Assembly (NCBI RefSeq): GCF_902459735.1
Contig: NZ_CABPRV010000017.1
Span: 34,928 to 98,927 of the forward strand
From: Pandoraea capi
GTDB taxonomy: Bacteria; Pseudomonadota; Gammaproteobacteria; Burkholderiales; Burkholderiaceae
DNA length: 64,000 nt
Reading direction: 5' to 3'
Shown in pieces: positions 8,554-18,484 of this stretch. A model generated the notes under the pieces. The model did no database searches. It was not told the origin of the DNA and was given only the letters and a program-made list of their open reading frames with translations. How positions within the stretch are numbered: the stretch's first letter is position 1; each line of letters opens with the position of its first letter. The position numbers and the translations under genes are program-made.

Positions 8554-9231
8554 CTACAGCCAGTCGGTACGGCGAGGCTTTCGGCGCGTGGCATCCTCCG
8601 ACTCGCGACGCGACGCCGTGCGATGGTCGTTCGCGGCCACACCCACTGTCGGCTCTGCATGTGCGTCGTCGACGTCGTCCCCTTGCACACCGTGGGCCCG
8701 CTGCACCGGGTCGAAGTCACGCCATTCACCGCGCTCCCACACACCGTTCGCCTGTTCGATCTCTGCGGCGCCTGCATCGCGCAGCACGGCAATCGCCGTA
8801 TCGGCCGTCGCCTCGCTCACGTGCGTGGCAAGCATCACGCCCGCATCTCGCATGCCGGCCTCTCGCGCCGACACGCGCTCGCGGCTGCGCATGCGTCCAA
8901 GGGCACCGAAAAATGCGCCCAGATAGGCACCGGCCATCATTGCGACGACCGGCACCAGCCAGAATCGCCAGACGGAGATGAAGAGCAGCGCACCCAACGC
9001 CAGCCCGAACGCGCCCCCGGCGATCACGCCCTGCGCAGCGCCCTTGCCGGCTGGCCGTGCGGCGGCGTCGGCGTTTACGTCTCCGCCGACGGGAAACGTC
9101 GCATGCTGCCCGGTAGGGTTCAGAAAGAATACCGACACGTCGGACGGTCGAAACGAGCGGTCATAGAGACGGCTCGCCACCAGATTCGCCTGATCGAACG
9201 TTGTAAAACGTCCTGCCACGATCATCGCCAT
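8554..9231 (-). CDS. Glycine-rich membrane protein, unknown function
   Basis: A 225-residue protein. The N-terminal half starts with a short alpha/beta segment (MIVAGRFTTFDQANLVASRLYDR-like, seen in stress-related membrane proteins) and then has a long glycine/alanine-rich hydrophobic stretch (about residues 64-112, GAAQGVIAGGAFGLALGALL and on), which probably forms a glycine-zipper membrane hairpin. The C-terminal 110 residues are hydrophilic and low in structure. GGAGGGAGG lies just upstream of the ATG. The biochemical role is not recognised. It is divergent from ku across about 330 bp. Confidence 0.7.
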   Translation of the reverse strand: MAMIVAGRFTTFDQANLVASRLYDRSFRPSDVSVFFLNPTGQHATFPVGGDVNADAAARPAGKGAAQGVIAGGAFGLALGALLFISVWRFWLVPVVAMMAGAYLGAFFGALGRMRSRERVSAREAGMRDAGVMLATHVSEATADTAIAVLRDAGAAEIEQANGVWERGEWRDFDPVQRAHGVQGDDVDDAHAEPTVGVAANDHRTASRRESEDATRRKPRRTDWL

Positions 9232-9564
9232 CGCAACCTCCCTCCGTTGTTTGGTGAATTCGTGTTTGCATGCTTCGATCCTTATGGGATGGCAGCGATC
9301 CGGCTTCGTTTCATCAAGGAATCCTTACGCGTGCTGCATATGCATTGAGAAAATCAATGCGCGGGAACCTGCGGATGGCGGCGCAATCGCAAAGATAGGG
9401 TGTCAAACTGAAAATGGCCGCCATCGGAGAGACCTTCGGCGCGACGTCGCCGCCTATACTGGCAAGGCCGCACGCCTCGCGATGTGTCTGCGTTATTCGC
9501 ATCTCGCTGTTGAACCCGCATCGAACCCGCATCGAACCCCAACATTGGGCGCATGGGAGTGTCT
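9232..9564. promoter_or_regulatory. Divergent promoter region upstream of ku
   Basis: A 333-bp region between the glycine-rich protein gene and ku, so it must carry promoters in both directions. A small tandem repeat, GAACCCGCATC, occurs twice at 9512-9533 and a third time in part to 9540, ending 24 bases before the ku start. No convincing sigma-70 promoter or known operator was identified. Confidence 0.4.
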
Positions 9565-10563
9565 ATGGCTCGCGCGATCTGGAAGGGCGCCATCAGCTTT
9601 GGTCTGGTGAATGTCCCCGTCACCCTGTTCCCCGCTTCGACGACACACAAACTCGATCTCGACTGGCTCGACAAGCGGACGATGTCGCCGGTCGGTTACA
9701 AACGCGTCAACAAGGAAAATGGCAAGGAAGTGCCCCACGATCAGATCGTGCATGGGTACGAATACGAAAAGGGTAACTACGTCGTGCTCAGCGACGACGA
9801 GATTCGCGCGGCGAATCCGGCAGCGACACAGACCGTCGACATTCTGGCCTTCGTCGATGCGACCGACGTGTCGTTCATGTATCTCGACACCCCCTACTAC
9901 CTCGTGCCCGAACGGGGCGGCGCGAAAGCTTATGCGCTGTTGCACGCCGCCCTGATCCGGGCGGGCAAGCTCGGCATTGCGCGCGTGGTGATGCACACGC
10001 GCGCGCATCTGGCCGTGCTCGCCCCCGCTGGCGACGCGCTCGTGCTCGACACGTTGCGATGGCAGGACGAAATGCGCGACCCGGCCGAAGTCGGACTCAC
10101 GAAAGACAAGCTCGGCAAACTCGCGGCACCGGGCGAACGCGAACTGGACATGGCGATCCGGCTCATCGACGAAATGTCGGGGCCCTGGCGCCCGGGCGAT
10201 TATCACGACACGTTTCAGGACGACCTCAAGGCGCTCATCGACCGAAAGATTGCATACGGTCAGACACGCGAAGTTGCACAGATCGAAGCGAGTGCGCCGA
10301 AGCTCGCAAGCAACGGCAATGTGACCGACCTCATGGCGTTGCTCAGACAGAGTCTTGGGACGAAGGGCAAACGCGAGGCGGTCGCTGTCGACGCCGAGGA
10401 TGTCGAAGAGAAAACCTCCGCCGCCAAGCCGAAATCCAGAGCCCGGGCATCGCCGGGTAAGACGGCAGCAAAAAAAGCGGCGAAGAAAGCAGCCAGCGGG
10501 AGTCCGGCGAAGGCGACGTCAAAACGTGCCAAGTCCAGCGCCAAGTCTGCGAAATCCAAATGA
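9565..10563 (+). CDS. ku: Non-homologous end joining protein Ku
   Basis: Bacterial Ku, 332 residues. It forms a homodimeric ring that binds DNA double-strand ends and recruits LigD. The canonical opening MARAIWKGAISFGLVNVPV and the Ku core (residues 1 to about 255) are clear. The tail from about residue 270 is a lysine/alanine/serine-rich extension (many AAKKAAKK-type repeats), typical of proteobacterial Ku and probably binding DNA and LigD. The ATG at 9565 is used because it has GGGAG upstream and matches the family start. The gene overlaps or abuts ligD, giving the standard two-gene NHEJ operon. Confidence 0.97.
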   Translation: MARAIWKGAISFGLVNVPVTLFPASTTHKLDLDWLDKRTMSPVGYKRVNKENGKEVPHDQIVHGYEYEKGNYVVLSDDEIRAANPAATQTVDILAFVDATDVSFMYLDTPYYLVPERGGAKAYALLHAALIRAGKLGIARVVMHTRAHLAVLAPAGDALVLDTLRWQDEMRDPAEVGLTKDKLGKLAAPGERELDMAIRLIDEMSGPWRPGDYHDTFQDDLKALIDRKIAYGQTREVAQIEASAPKLASNGNVTDLMALLRQSLGTKGKREAVAVDAEDVEEKTSAAKPKSRARASPGKTAAKKAAKKAASGSPAKATSKRAKSSAKSAKSK

Positions 10564-10580
10564 GCCGGGGGAGCGCGACC

Positions 10581-13139
10581 ATGCCAAGAGACGCCACCCG
10601 CCCCCGCGCATCGGCAACGACAACAACGCCGAAGCGCAGTAAAGCCCTCAATTCCAAGCGCGCCGCCGATCCGCTGGCCGCCTACGATGCGAAACGCAAT
10701 TTCTCCGCGACGCCGGAGCCTCGCGGCAAACGTTCGGCGCGCGCGAACGCGTTGCGTTACGTCGTCCAGCGCCACAATGCGAGTCATCTGCACTACGACT
10801 TCCGCCTTGAACTCGATGGCACGTTGCGATCGTGGGCGCTGCCGAAGCAGCCGAGCCCGGACGTCAGTCGTCCGCGTCTGGCGGTGCAAGTCGAAGATCA
10901 CCCCCTTGCCTACGCGGATTTCGAGGGCGACATTCCGGCAGGTAATTACGGCGCCGGGCATGTCGATATCTGGGACAGCGGCACCTGGACGCCCGATGGC
11001 GACGCCGCGCGCGACTATGCGGACGGCAAGCTGTCGTTCACCTTGCATGGCGAGCGCCTGACCGGACACTGGACGCTCGTTCGCACCGACAAACCCGCGC
11101 GTCAACCGCAGTGGTTGCTGATCCATCGGCATGACGATGCAGCGTCGCCCACCTCCACAAGACCGGCTTCGCCTGCAAAGCCGAAAATAACGGCGCGCAA
11201 GTCATCGGCGCAGCCTCCCGCCGAACTGCGTCCAATGCTCGCGACGCTCGTCGATGCCGCGCCGTCATCCGACGGATGGCATGCGGAAATCAAGCTGGAC
11301 GGCTATCGCGTGCTCATCCGCATTGCGGGAGACGACATTCGTGTCTTCACGCGCTCGGGACAAGACTGGACGCATCGCTTCGCGCCAACGGTCAACATGT
11401 TGCGAGCCTTGCGAAAACGCGGCATGCCCAATGCATGGCTCGACGGTGAGGCCATCGTCACGAACGAACACGGCTTGCCGGACTTTCAGGCGCTCCAACG
11501 CGCATTCGATGAAAACGCGCAAAGCGACATCGTCACGTACGTCTTCGATCTGCCGTGGTGCAACGGTCAGGATTTGCGCGGCAAACCATTGCATGAGCGT
11601 CAGGCGATGTTGGCGGCCATCTTCGAAGCGAGTCACGAAACGGATGCGGGGACGGATGCCCAGACTGACGCCGTCCGTGTGCTGCAACCCGTGTCAGGCG
11701 ATCTCGAATCGCTCTGGCACAGCGCATGCGAGGCGGGTCTGGAAGGCATCATGGTCAAGCGCAACGACTCGACCTACATCGAGGGACGCAGCGACGCGTG
11801 GCGCAAGCTCAAGTGTTCCCGGCGTCAGGAGTTCGTGGTGCTGGGATTTACCGAACCGACGGGTACACGCCAGGGTTTCGGCGCGTTGCTGCTCGGCTAT
11901 TACGACGACGATGGCAAGACGTTGCGATATGCGGGAAAGGTCGGCACCGGCTTCGATACGAGGGCGCTGAAGCGCATGCGCGAGCAATTCGCCGCCATCG
12001 AGACGCGTGATCCCCCGCTCTCGCCCGCGCCGCGCCCCGGCGGTCCGGCACGGGTGCACTGGCTGCGTCCCACGCTGGTCGCCGAAGTCCGCTTCGCCGA
12101 GTGGACGCGCGACGCCCACGTGCGACAAGCCTCGTTCGTCGCCATGCGAACCGACAAGCCGGCTAAGGACATCCGACGGGAAACTCGCCCCCACAGCGCC
12201 GCGAACACGACAAAGAAGACACCTTCCATGCCGAAAACCGCGCCATCGAACGTCTCCGGACTCCCCGTGAAGATTACCCACGGCGAGCGCGTGATGGACA
12301 CGCATTCTGGCGTGACCAAGATCGAGCTCGCCGAATATTACGACGCAGTGAGCCGCTGGATGTTGCCGCATCTCGCGGACCGGCCCGTGGCGGTCCTGCG
12401 CGCCCCCGAGGGCATCGGTGGCGAGATGTTCTTCCAGAAGCATGCGGCGAAGACGATAACGGGCGTGCACACGCTGGATCCGTCGCTCGATCCCGATCAC
12501 GCGCCGTTGATGCAGATCGACGACGCCAGGGGACTCGTGGGCGCCGCGCAGATGGGGACGGTGGAGTTCCACACTTGGAATGCGCGCAGCGATCTGATCG
12601 AGCGTCCGGATCGCGTGATCTTCGATCTGGATCCGGGCAAGGGCGTGGCGTTCGAACAGATTGTGGAAGGCGCGCGACTGATTCGCGGCCTGCTCGACGA
12701 ACTCGGTCTGGCCGCCTTCGTGAAGACCAGCGGCGGCAAGGGGTTGCATGTCGTAACGCCGTTGGCGCGACGTCACGAATGGGAGATGGCGAAGGGTTTC
12801 GCCGAAGCGGTCGCGAAACACATGGCGCAAGTGTTCCCGGATCGGTTCACCGCGACGATAGGCCCCAGGCATCGCGTGGGGAAGTGCTTCATCGACTATC
12901 TCCGCAACTACCGTGGCGCAACGACGGTCTGCGCCTACTCCGCCCGCGCCCGAGAAGGCATGGCCGTCTCGATGCCGGTGAAATGGGAGGAATTATCCGA
13001 ATTGTCAGGCGCCGACGCATGGAATGTGCGCAACGCTATGACGCACCTGAATGCCTTGAAAGAAGACCCGTGGTCCGGCTACGAGACGGCCTCGCAACAG
13101 CGGGTGACGAAGGCCATGCTGGATAGGTTAGGGGATTGA
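10581..13139 (+). CDS. ligD: Multidomain DNA ligase D (PE-LIG-POL)
   Basis: An 852-residue ATP-dependent ligase that works with Ku in end joining. Domain order is 3'-phosphoesterase (about residues 55-185, with RHNASHLHYDFRLE), ligase (motif I AEIKLDGYR with the nucleotidyl-acceptor lysine near residue 238, then the OB domain) and a C-terminal primase-like polymerase (about residues 560-840, with VIFDLDPGKGV and SGGKGLHV). This is the Pseudomonas-type arrangement. The start at 10581 has GGGGGAG upstream. An ATG at 10560 overlaps the ku stop (ATGA) and would add seven residues. The linkers around residues 190-215 and 520-555 are basic and low-complexity. Confidence 0.96.
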   Translation: MPRDATRPRASATTTTPKRSKALNSKRAADPLAAYDAKRNFSATPEPRGKRSARANALRYVVQRHNASHLHYDFRLELDGTLRSWALPKQPSPDVSRPRLAVQVEDHPLAYADFEGDIPAGNYGAGHVDIWDSGTWTPDGDAARDYADGKLSFTLHGERLTGHWTLVRTDKPARQPQWLLIHRHDDAASPTSTRPASPAKPKITARKSSAQPPAELRPMLATLVDAAPSSDGWHAEIKLDGYRVLIRIAGDDIRVFTRSGQDWTHRFAPTVNMLRALRKRGMPNAWLDGEAIVTNEHGLPDFQALQRAFDENAQSDIVTYVFDLPWCNGQDLRGKPLHERQAMLAAIFEASHETDAGTDAQTDAVRVLQPVSGDLESLWHSACEAGLEGIMVKRNDSTYIEGRSDAWRKLKCSRRQEFVVLGFTEPTGTRQGFGALLLGYYDDDGKTLRYAGKVGTGFDTRALKRMREQFAAIETRDPPLSPAPRPGGPARVHWLRPTLVAEVRFAEWTRDAHVRQASFVAMRTDKPAKDIRRETRPHSAANTTKKTPSMPKTAPSNVSGLPVKITHGERVMDTHSGVTKIELAEYYDAVSRWMLPHLADRPVAVLRAPEGIGGEMFFQKHAAKTITGVHTLDPSLDPDHAPLMQIDDARGLVGAAQMGTVEFHTWNARSDLIERPDRVIFDLDPGKGVAFEQIVEGARLIRGLLDELGLAAFVKTSGGKGLHVVTPLARRHEWEMAKGFAEAVAKHMAQVFPDRFTATIGPRHRVGKCFIDYLRNYRGATTVCAYSARAREGMAVSMPVKWEELSELSGADAWNVRNAMTHLNALKEDPWSGYETASQQRVTKAMLDRLGD

Positions 13140-13141
13140 TA

Positions 13142-14116
13142 CTACCCCCGCGTCGCCCCCACATCCCCGTCCTGTAACCAGCGCCGTTTGTCGCGCAATG
13201 GCGCTTCGCCGAAGACGCGGGCGTATTCGCGGCTGAATTGCGAGGCGCTCTCGTAGCCCACCGCCTGCGCCGCCGCAGCCACCGCAATATCCGCGACGAA
13301 AATCAGTCGGCGCGCTTCCTGCAACCGCAACTGCTTCTGATACTGCAATGGGCTCATCGCCGTCACCAGTTTGAAATGGTGATGCAACGAAGACACGCTC
13401 ATGTGCACTTCCTGCGCCAACGCCTCCACCCGCAACGGCTGCGCATAGTGGTCGCGCAACCAGCGCACGGCATTCGCGATGCGGTTCATCTGGCTGTCCT
13501 GCAATGCCATCTGACGCAGCAACACGCCCTGCCCGTTCATCAACAACCGATAGATGATCTCGCGCTTGATCATCGGCGCAAGAATCGGAATGTCGCGCGG
13601 CGTTTCCAGCAATCGCAACAGCCGCAACACCGCGTCGAGCAACGCCGCATCCAGTCGATTGACGTACAACCCTCGCCCGCACGGCGCGGGTGCCGGGGGC
13701 GGCAGATGTTCGTCGCCGATGAGCGAGGTCACGTCTTCGGCGACCAGATTGAGACGCATGCCCAGATACGGCGACTGTTCGCTCGCCCCGGACACCTGCG
13801 CCACAACAGGCAGATGTACCGACGACACCATGTAATGCATCGGATCGTAGGCGTAATGCGCCTCGCCGATCTGCAAGCGCTTCTCGCCCTGCGCAATCAC
13901 CGCGAACGCAGGTTGCTGCAATGCCGGACGCGGCCCCCCGGGGTGCAACACACGATGCACGAGCAAGCCCTCGACCGCCGTCGGCGACGTGCCCTCCAGA
14001 CCGTGCGTCGCACGTTCGAGCAATTGCACCAGCTCGGCGCGCGCCGCGTGCGACGGGTCGTCGGAAAACTCACGCGGCGGCGGCGCCTCGCGAGGCGATG
14101 TTTTAACAAGATGCAT
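13142..14116 (-). CDS. AraC-family regulator with cupin-type N-domain
   Basis: A 324-residue AraC/XylS-type regulator. The N-terminal AraC_N-like sensor domain (about residues 35-190) contains FAVIAQGEKRLQIGEAHYAYDP. The C-terminal double HTH (about 215-310) contains VEALAQEVHMSVSSLHHHFK and the second-helix region YESASQFSREYARVFG. The ATG at 14116 follows GAGGA and is preferred over a GTG at 14137. It is divergent from an aldo/keto reductase gene, a very common pairing in proteobacteria, so it probably regulates that gene. It converges with ligD, with only a 2-bp gap between stop codons. Confidence 0.9.
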   Translation of the reverse strand: MHLVKTSPREAPPPREFSDDPSHAARAELVQLLERATHGLEGTSPTAVEGLLVHRVLHPGGPRPALQQPAFAVIAQGEKRLQIGEAHYAYDPMHYMVSSVHLPVVAQVSGASEQSPYLGMRLNLVAEDVTSLIGDEHLPPPAPAPCGRGLYVNRLDAALLDAVLRLLRLLETPRDIPILAPMIKREIIYRLLMNGQGVLLRQMALQDSQMNRIANAVRWLRDHYAQPLRVEALAQEVHMSVSSLHHHFKLVTAMSPLQYQKQLRLQEARRLIFVADIAVAAAAQAVGYESASQFSREYARVFGEAPLRDKRRWLQDGDVGATRG

Positions 14117-14533
14117 GACGGTGTCCTCGATCCGCACCGGTTACCGACGCCGCATTGCGACATCCCGGCCTACATTCGCGACAGCATACGCCTGCCGGAA
14201 AAAATTGCCCGATTCTCCGGCCCCACATTGACACGATCAGGCAGAAATTTCGGACGATTCGGCAAGTTCTGCTCGCCGACCCCGTCATCAGGTCGTCTCA
14301 CGTCGACAGGCGTCTGTCACCTTCCCGCCATGTTCGGCAACGCTTTGCCGGGGTACGAGGCCGCAAGACGCCGACGTCCCGACGCCCCCCTTGCAGAATC
14401 AGGCAGGAAATGTGCAGGAACGGGTACTGCTTGCCTGATGCCCCGCGACGCATAATGCCTCCCATCCCGTGCATGCCGTCACCTTCCTTTGGCGGCCACC
14501 TGCGACGGGCGGCAATTTCAATGGAGCGATGCC
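14117..14533. promoter_or_regulatory. Divergent promoter region, araC-type gene / aldo-keto reductase
   Basis: A 417-bp non-coding region that should carry the promoters of the AraC-type regulator and of the aldo/keto reductase. No specific operator or promoter boxes could be assigned by eye. The short ATG starts in it are not supported by ribosome sites or protein similarity. Confidence 0.3.
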
Positions 14534-15583
14534 ATGCGACAACGCAAACTCGGCAACACCGGCCTCTTCGTCTCGGAACTGTGCCTCGGCACGATGACCT
14601 TCGGCGGACAAGGCGACATGTGGAGCAAGATCGGCCAATTGCAGCAGAACGATGTCGACGCCCTCGTCGGCCGCGCGCTCGACGCAGGCATCAATTTCAT
14701 CGACACCGCCGACGTCTACTCGGAAGGCCAGTCGGAAACCCTCACCGGTCAGGCGCTGCGCAACCTCAAGGTGCCGCGCGACAGCGTCGTCGTCGCCACG
14801 AAGGTGTTCGGCGTGACCGGCGCACAAGGCAGCAACTCGCGCGGCCTGTCGCGCTATCACATCATGGACGGCATCAAGGCCAGCCTCAAGCGCCTGCAAC
14901 TCGATCACATCGATCTGTATCAGGTGCACGGCTTCGACCCGGTCACGCCCATCGAAGAAACGCTCAGCGCGCTCGATACGCTGGTGCGTCAGGGCCACGT
15001 GCGTTACATCGGCGTGTCGAACTGGGCCGCATGGCAGATTGCCAAGGCGCAGGGGATTTCGGCACGGCTGAACCTCGCGAGCTTCGCCTCGCTTCAGGCG
15101 TACTACACCGTTGCCGGACGCGATCTCGAACGCGAAATCGTCCCGATGCTGCGCAGCGAAAACGTGGGCTTGATGGTGTGGAGCCCGCTCGCCGGCGGTC
15201 TGCTCTCGGGCAAGTACACGCGTGAAGGTCAGGCCGAAGCCGGTGCACGCCGTCAGAGCTTCGACTTCCCGCCGGTGAACGTGGATCGCGCCTACGATGT
15301 GATCGATGTCATGCGCGGCATCGCCGCCGAGAAGGGCGTGTCCGTCGCGCAGATCGCACTCGCCTGGCTGCTCGCCCAGCCGGTCGTCTCGACGGTCATC
15401 ATCGGCGCCAAGCGTGCCGATCAGCTCGACGACAACATTGCCGCCACGCGCGTCACGCTGACCGAGCGCGAACTCACGGCCATCAATGCCGCCAGCGCAC
15501 TGCCGAGCGAGTACCCCGGCTGGATGCTCTCGCGTCAGGGCGACCCGCGTCGCGCGCAACTCGCCGAAGCCGGTCTGCTGTAA
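14534..15583 (+). CDS. Aldo/keto reductase
   Basis: A 349-residue NADPH-dependent aldo/keto reductase with a TIM barrel. The N-terminal MRQRKLGNTGLFVSELCLG, the catalytic Asp-Tyr region (FIDTADVYSEGQSE), the barrel motif DLYQVHGFDPVTPIEE and the C-terminal cofactor-binding block (STVIIGAKRADQLDDN) are all present. It resembles the YghZ/AKR-like and AKR11/AKR12-like groups that reduce aldehydes. The substrate is unknown. GGAGCGATGCC precedes the start. It is followed by a strong terminator, so it is a single-gene unit probably controlled by the divergent AraC regulator. Confidence 0.92.
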   Translation: MRQRKLGNTGLFVSELCLGTMTFGGQGDMWSKIGQLQQNDVDALVGRALDAGINFIDTADVYSEGQSETLTGQALRNLKVPRDSVVVATKVFGVTGAQGSNSRGLSRYHIMDGIKASLKRLQLDHIDLYQVHGFDPVTPIEETLSALDTLVRQGHVRYIGVSNWAAWQIAKAQGISARLNLASFASLQAYYTVAGRDLEREIVPMLRSENVGLMVWSPLAGGLLSGKYTREGQAEAGARRQSFDFPPVNVDRAYDVIDVMRGIAAEKGVSVAQIALAWLLAQPVVSTVIIGAKRADQLDDNIAATRVTLTERELTAINAASALPSEYPGWMLSRQGDPRRAQLAEAGLL

Positions 15584-15607
15584 TCGACGGGGCGGTCCAA
15601 ACGCAAG

Positions 15608-15640
15608 ACGGCGCACCTTCTGCGGTGCGCCGTTTTGCTT
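15608..15640 (+). terminator. Rho-independent terminator after the aldo/keto reductase
   Basis: Hairpin with perfect 9-bp arms CGGCGCACC (15609-15617) and GGTGCGCCG (15624-15632), a six-base loop, and a run TTTTGCTTT on the plus strand. It also separates the convergent porin gene. Confidence 0.85.
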
Positions 15641-15666
15641 TGACATCGGAGATCGAGCGGCGGACG

Positions 15667-16809
15667 TCAGAACGTATGACGCATGCCCACGTTCACGCCC
15701 AACTGACTCGTGCCCGCCGTGGGCGATCCGCCCGCACCGCCGGAACTGACCGAGTACGCCGCGTGCTCGCTGTTGCCCAACCAGGCGACCTGCGTGTACA
15801 CCGCCGTGCGCTTCGAGAGGAAGTACGTCCCGCGCAGCGTCGCCATCGTCGCCCGCGCGTTCTGGCGCGCATTGAGCATGCGGAAGACTTCGCCGTCCAC
15901 CGCGAACGTCGGCGTGAACTGATACAGGCCGCCGATGTAGAACATGTCGGAATTCACATCCGCGACAGCCGCGGACGCCGTCTGCACGCGACGCCCCAAC
16001 CAGCCCGCGCCCGCCTTCCAGTTACCGCCCTTCACGTAGCCGTTCAACTGCCAGCGCGTGTCCTTGTCGGACGAACTCGTGAGCGGCACGGCCGCCGCAC
16101 CGTTGAAGAAGCTCGCGGCCGCGCCAGCGCCGCCGCGTTGCTCGTCCCACGCACCTGCCACACCGAACCACGCCGTGTCGTACTTCAGCATGGCGGAGAC
16201 CTGACGGCAGGCCGTCATCTGCCCCGGGGTCTGGCCCGCGCAGGTGCCTTGTCCGGGCGAGTTGCCGGTGCCGCCGCCGTCGCGCCCGAACGAGTACGTC
16301 GCGCCCACGGTCAGGCCGTGAAACACGCCCTTGTACGCGACCGTATTATCGCTGCGCGCGTTGGGGATGTAGTTGTCGAGTGAGCCGCTGCCATAGAGAT
16401 CCGGGCCGAGAATGTCTGCGTCCGTCATCACCCAGAACGTCATCGAATACTGACGCCCCAACGACAGCGTGCCGTACTGATTCGACAGCCCGACCCACGC
16501 CTGACGCCCGAACAGACGGCCGCCCTGATTCAGATCGCCCGCCCGCACGTTGAAGCCGTTCTCGAGCATGAACAGTGCGTGCAGACCGCCGCCGAGATCT
16601 TCGTCGCCGCGCAGACCCCAGCGCGACGGCAACGATCCGGTATTGGCCGGCATGCGAACGAGCGAGCTGTTGTTGGCGCCCGCGTGCGAGATGTATTCGA
16701 TGCCGGTGTCGAGAATGCCGTAGAGCGTCACGCTCTGGGCCGAGGCGGAAGTGGTGGCCAATGCGAGGCCGGCAGCCAGCGCGAGCGCAGGCAGTCCCTT
16801 GTGGATCAC
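15667..16809 (-). CDS. Gram-negative porin (Burkholderiales type)
   Basis: A 380-residue outer-membrane general diffusion porin. A signal peptide of about 24 residues ends ATTSASA, followed by QSVTLYGILDTGIEY, the usual first beta strand of this family. The L3-region block GRLFGRQAWVGLSNQYGTLSLGRQY is present, and the protein ends in a terminal phenylalanine (GVNVGMRHTF), the beta-barrel insertion signal. It is the last gene on the same strand as the extradiol/aldolase/MFS cluster, so it may serve as the outer-membrane entry route for that pathway's substrate. A decayed relative lies at about 38010-38465. Confidence 0.93.
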   Translation of the reverse strand: MIHKGLPALALAAGLALATTSASAQSVTLYGILDTGIEYISHAGANNSSLVRMPANTGSLPSRWGLRGDEDLGGGLHALFMLENGFNVRAGDLNQGGRLFGRQAWVGLSNQYGTLSLGRQYSMTFWVMTDADILGPDLYGSGSLDNYIPNARSDNTVAYKGVFHGLTVGATYSFGRDGGGTGNSPGQGTCAGQTPGQMTACRQVSAMLKYDTAWFGVAGAWDEQRGGAGAAASFFNGAAAVPLTSSSDKDTRWQLNGYVKGGNWKAGAGWLGRRVQTASAAVADVNSDMFYIGGLYQFTPTFAVDGEVFRMLNARQNARATMATLRGTYFLSKRTAVYTQVAWLGNSEHAAYSVSSGGAGGSPTAGTSQLGVNVGMRHTF

Positions 16810-16986
16810 GGTGATGTCTCCTGGATACGTGTGGTGGCCTGACCTGTACCGGTCAGTTTGCAGCGCCGCCGCACGGCCGTCGGGGGACGGTCCATGCAGC
16901 GGGAACTTCTCCTGGACGAAGGCTTGCCGATCAGGTTGCCAAATGCGGCGCTTCGACAGCTTCGTCCTGAACCGTTGTCAGACGTG

Positions 16987-18327
16987 TCAGACGGTCCCTG
17001 CCGCCGGGTTCGCCGTCGATGCGGCAGACGACGCGCCGCGTCCCACGCGACGACGCATCACCAGCATCAGCCCCGCCGCGAGAAACGCAGGGATGGCGAC
17101 GATCTGAAAGGCCTGCGCCGTGCTCGCCGCCGTGGCGATCAGCACACCGCCGAGGCTCGATCCGAGGATGGAACCCAGACGTCCCACGCCCAGCGCCCAC
17201 GCCACACCGGTCGCCCGCGAGGGCGTCGGGTAGTACGCTGCCGTCAGCGCATTGGCGCCGGTCTGCGAACCCGCCACGCCGAAGCCCGCCAGGAAGACGA
17301 CCGCCATCAGCCAGCCCGCCTGATGCGTTACCGAACCGAGCACGCACAGTGCGATGCCCGCCATCACGTAGGACGCTGCCAGCACGCGGTACGGACTCGT
17401 GCGATCCATCGCGAAACCGATCATCACCGCGCCAACCGTGCCGCCGAGCGGCAGCATTGCGCCGATACGTGCGGCCTCCGCCAGCGTGTATCCCGAGTCC
17501 TTCACGATCAGCGGCAGCCAGCTCGTGAGCAGGTAGAACGCGCACAGGGTGCAGAAGTACGTCGCCCACAGCAGCAGCGTGCCCACGACGTAACGACGTG
17601 CGAACAAGCCGCCGACTGCCGAATTGACGGCGCCGGCGGGCGTCACTTCGGGATCGATGCGCGTAACTTGCGGATCGATGTGACGCGCAATCGCCAGCAA
17701 CTGGTCCGCCCGGTCGCCGCGCGCCGCGAGATAACGCATCGACTCCGGCAACCAGCGCATCAACACCGGCACGACGAGCAGCGGCACGACACCGCCGGCG
17801 ATCAGCACACCCCGCCAGCCGATATGCGGCAGCGTCTGCGCCACGATCTCGCCGCCGATGGCGAAGCCCAGCGTGAAGCCGCAGAACGTCGCCGTCACCA
17901 GCAGCGAGCGCATGCGCTCGGCACAGTATTCGGAGCTCAGCGTGATGGCGTTGGGCATTGCGCCGCCCAGTCCGATCCCGGTGAGGAAGCGCATGACGGC
18001 CAGTTCGGTCGGGCTATGCACGAAGGCCGACGCAACGCTGCCGAGCGCGAACAGGACCACCGAGAGAATCAGCACGCGCTTGCGGCCGATACGATCGGCG
18101 AGCGGGCCGAAGATGAAGCAACCGAGCATCAGCCCGCCCAGCCCGGCGCCGAACACGGTGCCGAGGCTCGTGGTGGCCATCGCCCATTCGCTGCGGATGG
18201 CCGGTGCGAGATAACCGATGGCAGCGGTATCGAAGCCGTCCAGCGTGACGATCAGAAAGCACAGGGCGATCACACGCCATTGAAACGGCGTGATGCCCCT
18301 GCGGTTCATCAAAGCGGATATTTCCAT
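16987..18327 (-). CDS. MFS aromatic acid transporter
   Basis: A 446-residue MFS transporter of the AAHS type with about twelve membrane segments. The motif LDGFDTAAIGYLAPAIRSEW in helix 1 and GPLADRIGRKRVLIL between helices 2 and 3 are near-identical in pattern to the 3-hydroxybenzoate importer at 5833. The start at 18327 is preceded by AGGAGACAGAC. A longer reading frame upstream has no support. It lies between the class II aldolase and the porin and should import the aromatic acid handled by the cluster. Confidence 0.9.
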   Translation of the reverse strand: MEISALMNRRGITPFQWRVIALCFLIVTLDGFDTAAIGYLAPAIRSEWAMATTSLGTVFGAGLGGLMLGCFIFGPLADRIGRKRVLILSVVLFALGSVASAFVHSPTELAVMRFLTGIGLGGAMPNAITLSSEYCAERMRSLLVTATFCGFTLGFAIGGEIVAQTLPHIGWRGVLIAGGVVPLLVVPVLMRWLPESMRYLAARGDRADQLLAIARHIDPQVTRIDPEVTPAGAVNSAVGGLFARRYVVGTLLLWATYFCTLCAFYLLTSWLPLIVKDSGYTLAEAARIGAMLPLGGTVGAVMIGFAMDRTSPYRVLAASYVMAGIALCVLGSVTHQAGWLMAVVFLAGFGVAGSQTGANALTAAYYPTPSRATGVAWALGVGRLGSILGSSLGGVLIATAASTAQAFQIVAIPAFLAAGLMLVMRRRVGRGASSAASTANPAAGTV

Positions 18328-18484
18328 GTCTGTCTCCTGTGCGGCGACTGCCGCAGGCTGAGCGGCGGGTGTGGCGTCTGTTTTTGTCTGTGACGCTCTT
18401 TGTCGTGCTACGTCGTGCGATGTGGCGCAATGCCTTTCCATCGCGCGTCGCAATGTCACCCGCCGCCGGTTGGGGGCGATTACG

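Noticed and set aside
16858-18393. 511-codon plus-strand frame opposite the MFS gene
   Set aside because: Low-complexity Arg/His/Gln-rich product; the minus strand encodes a clear transporter.
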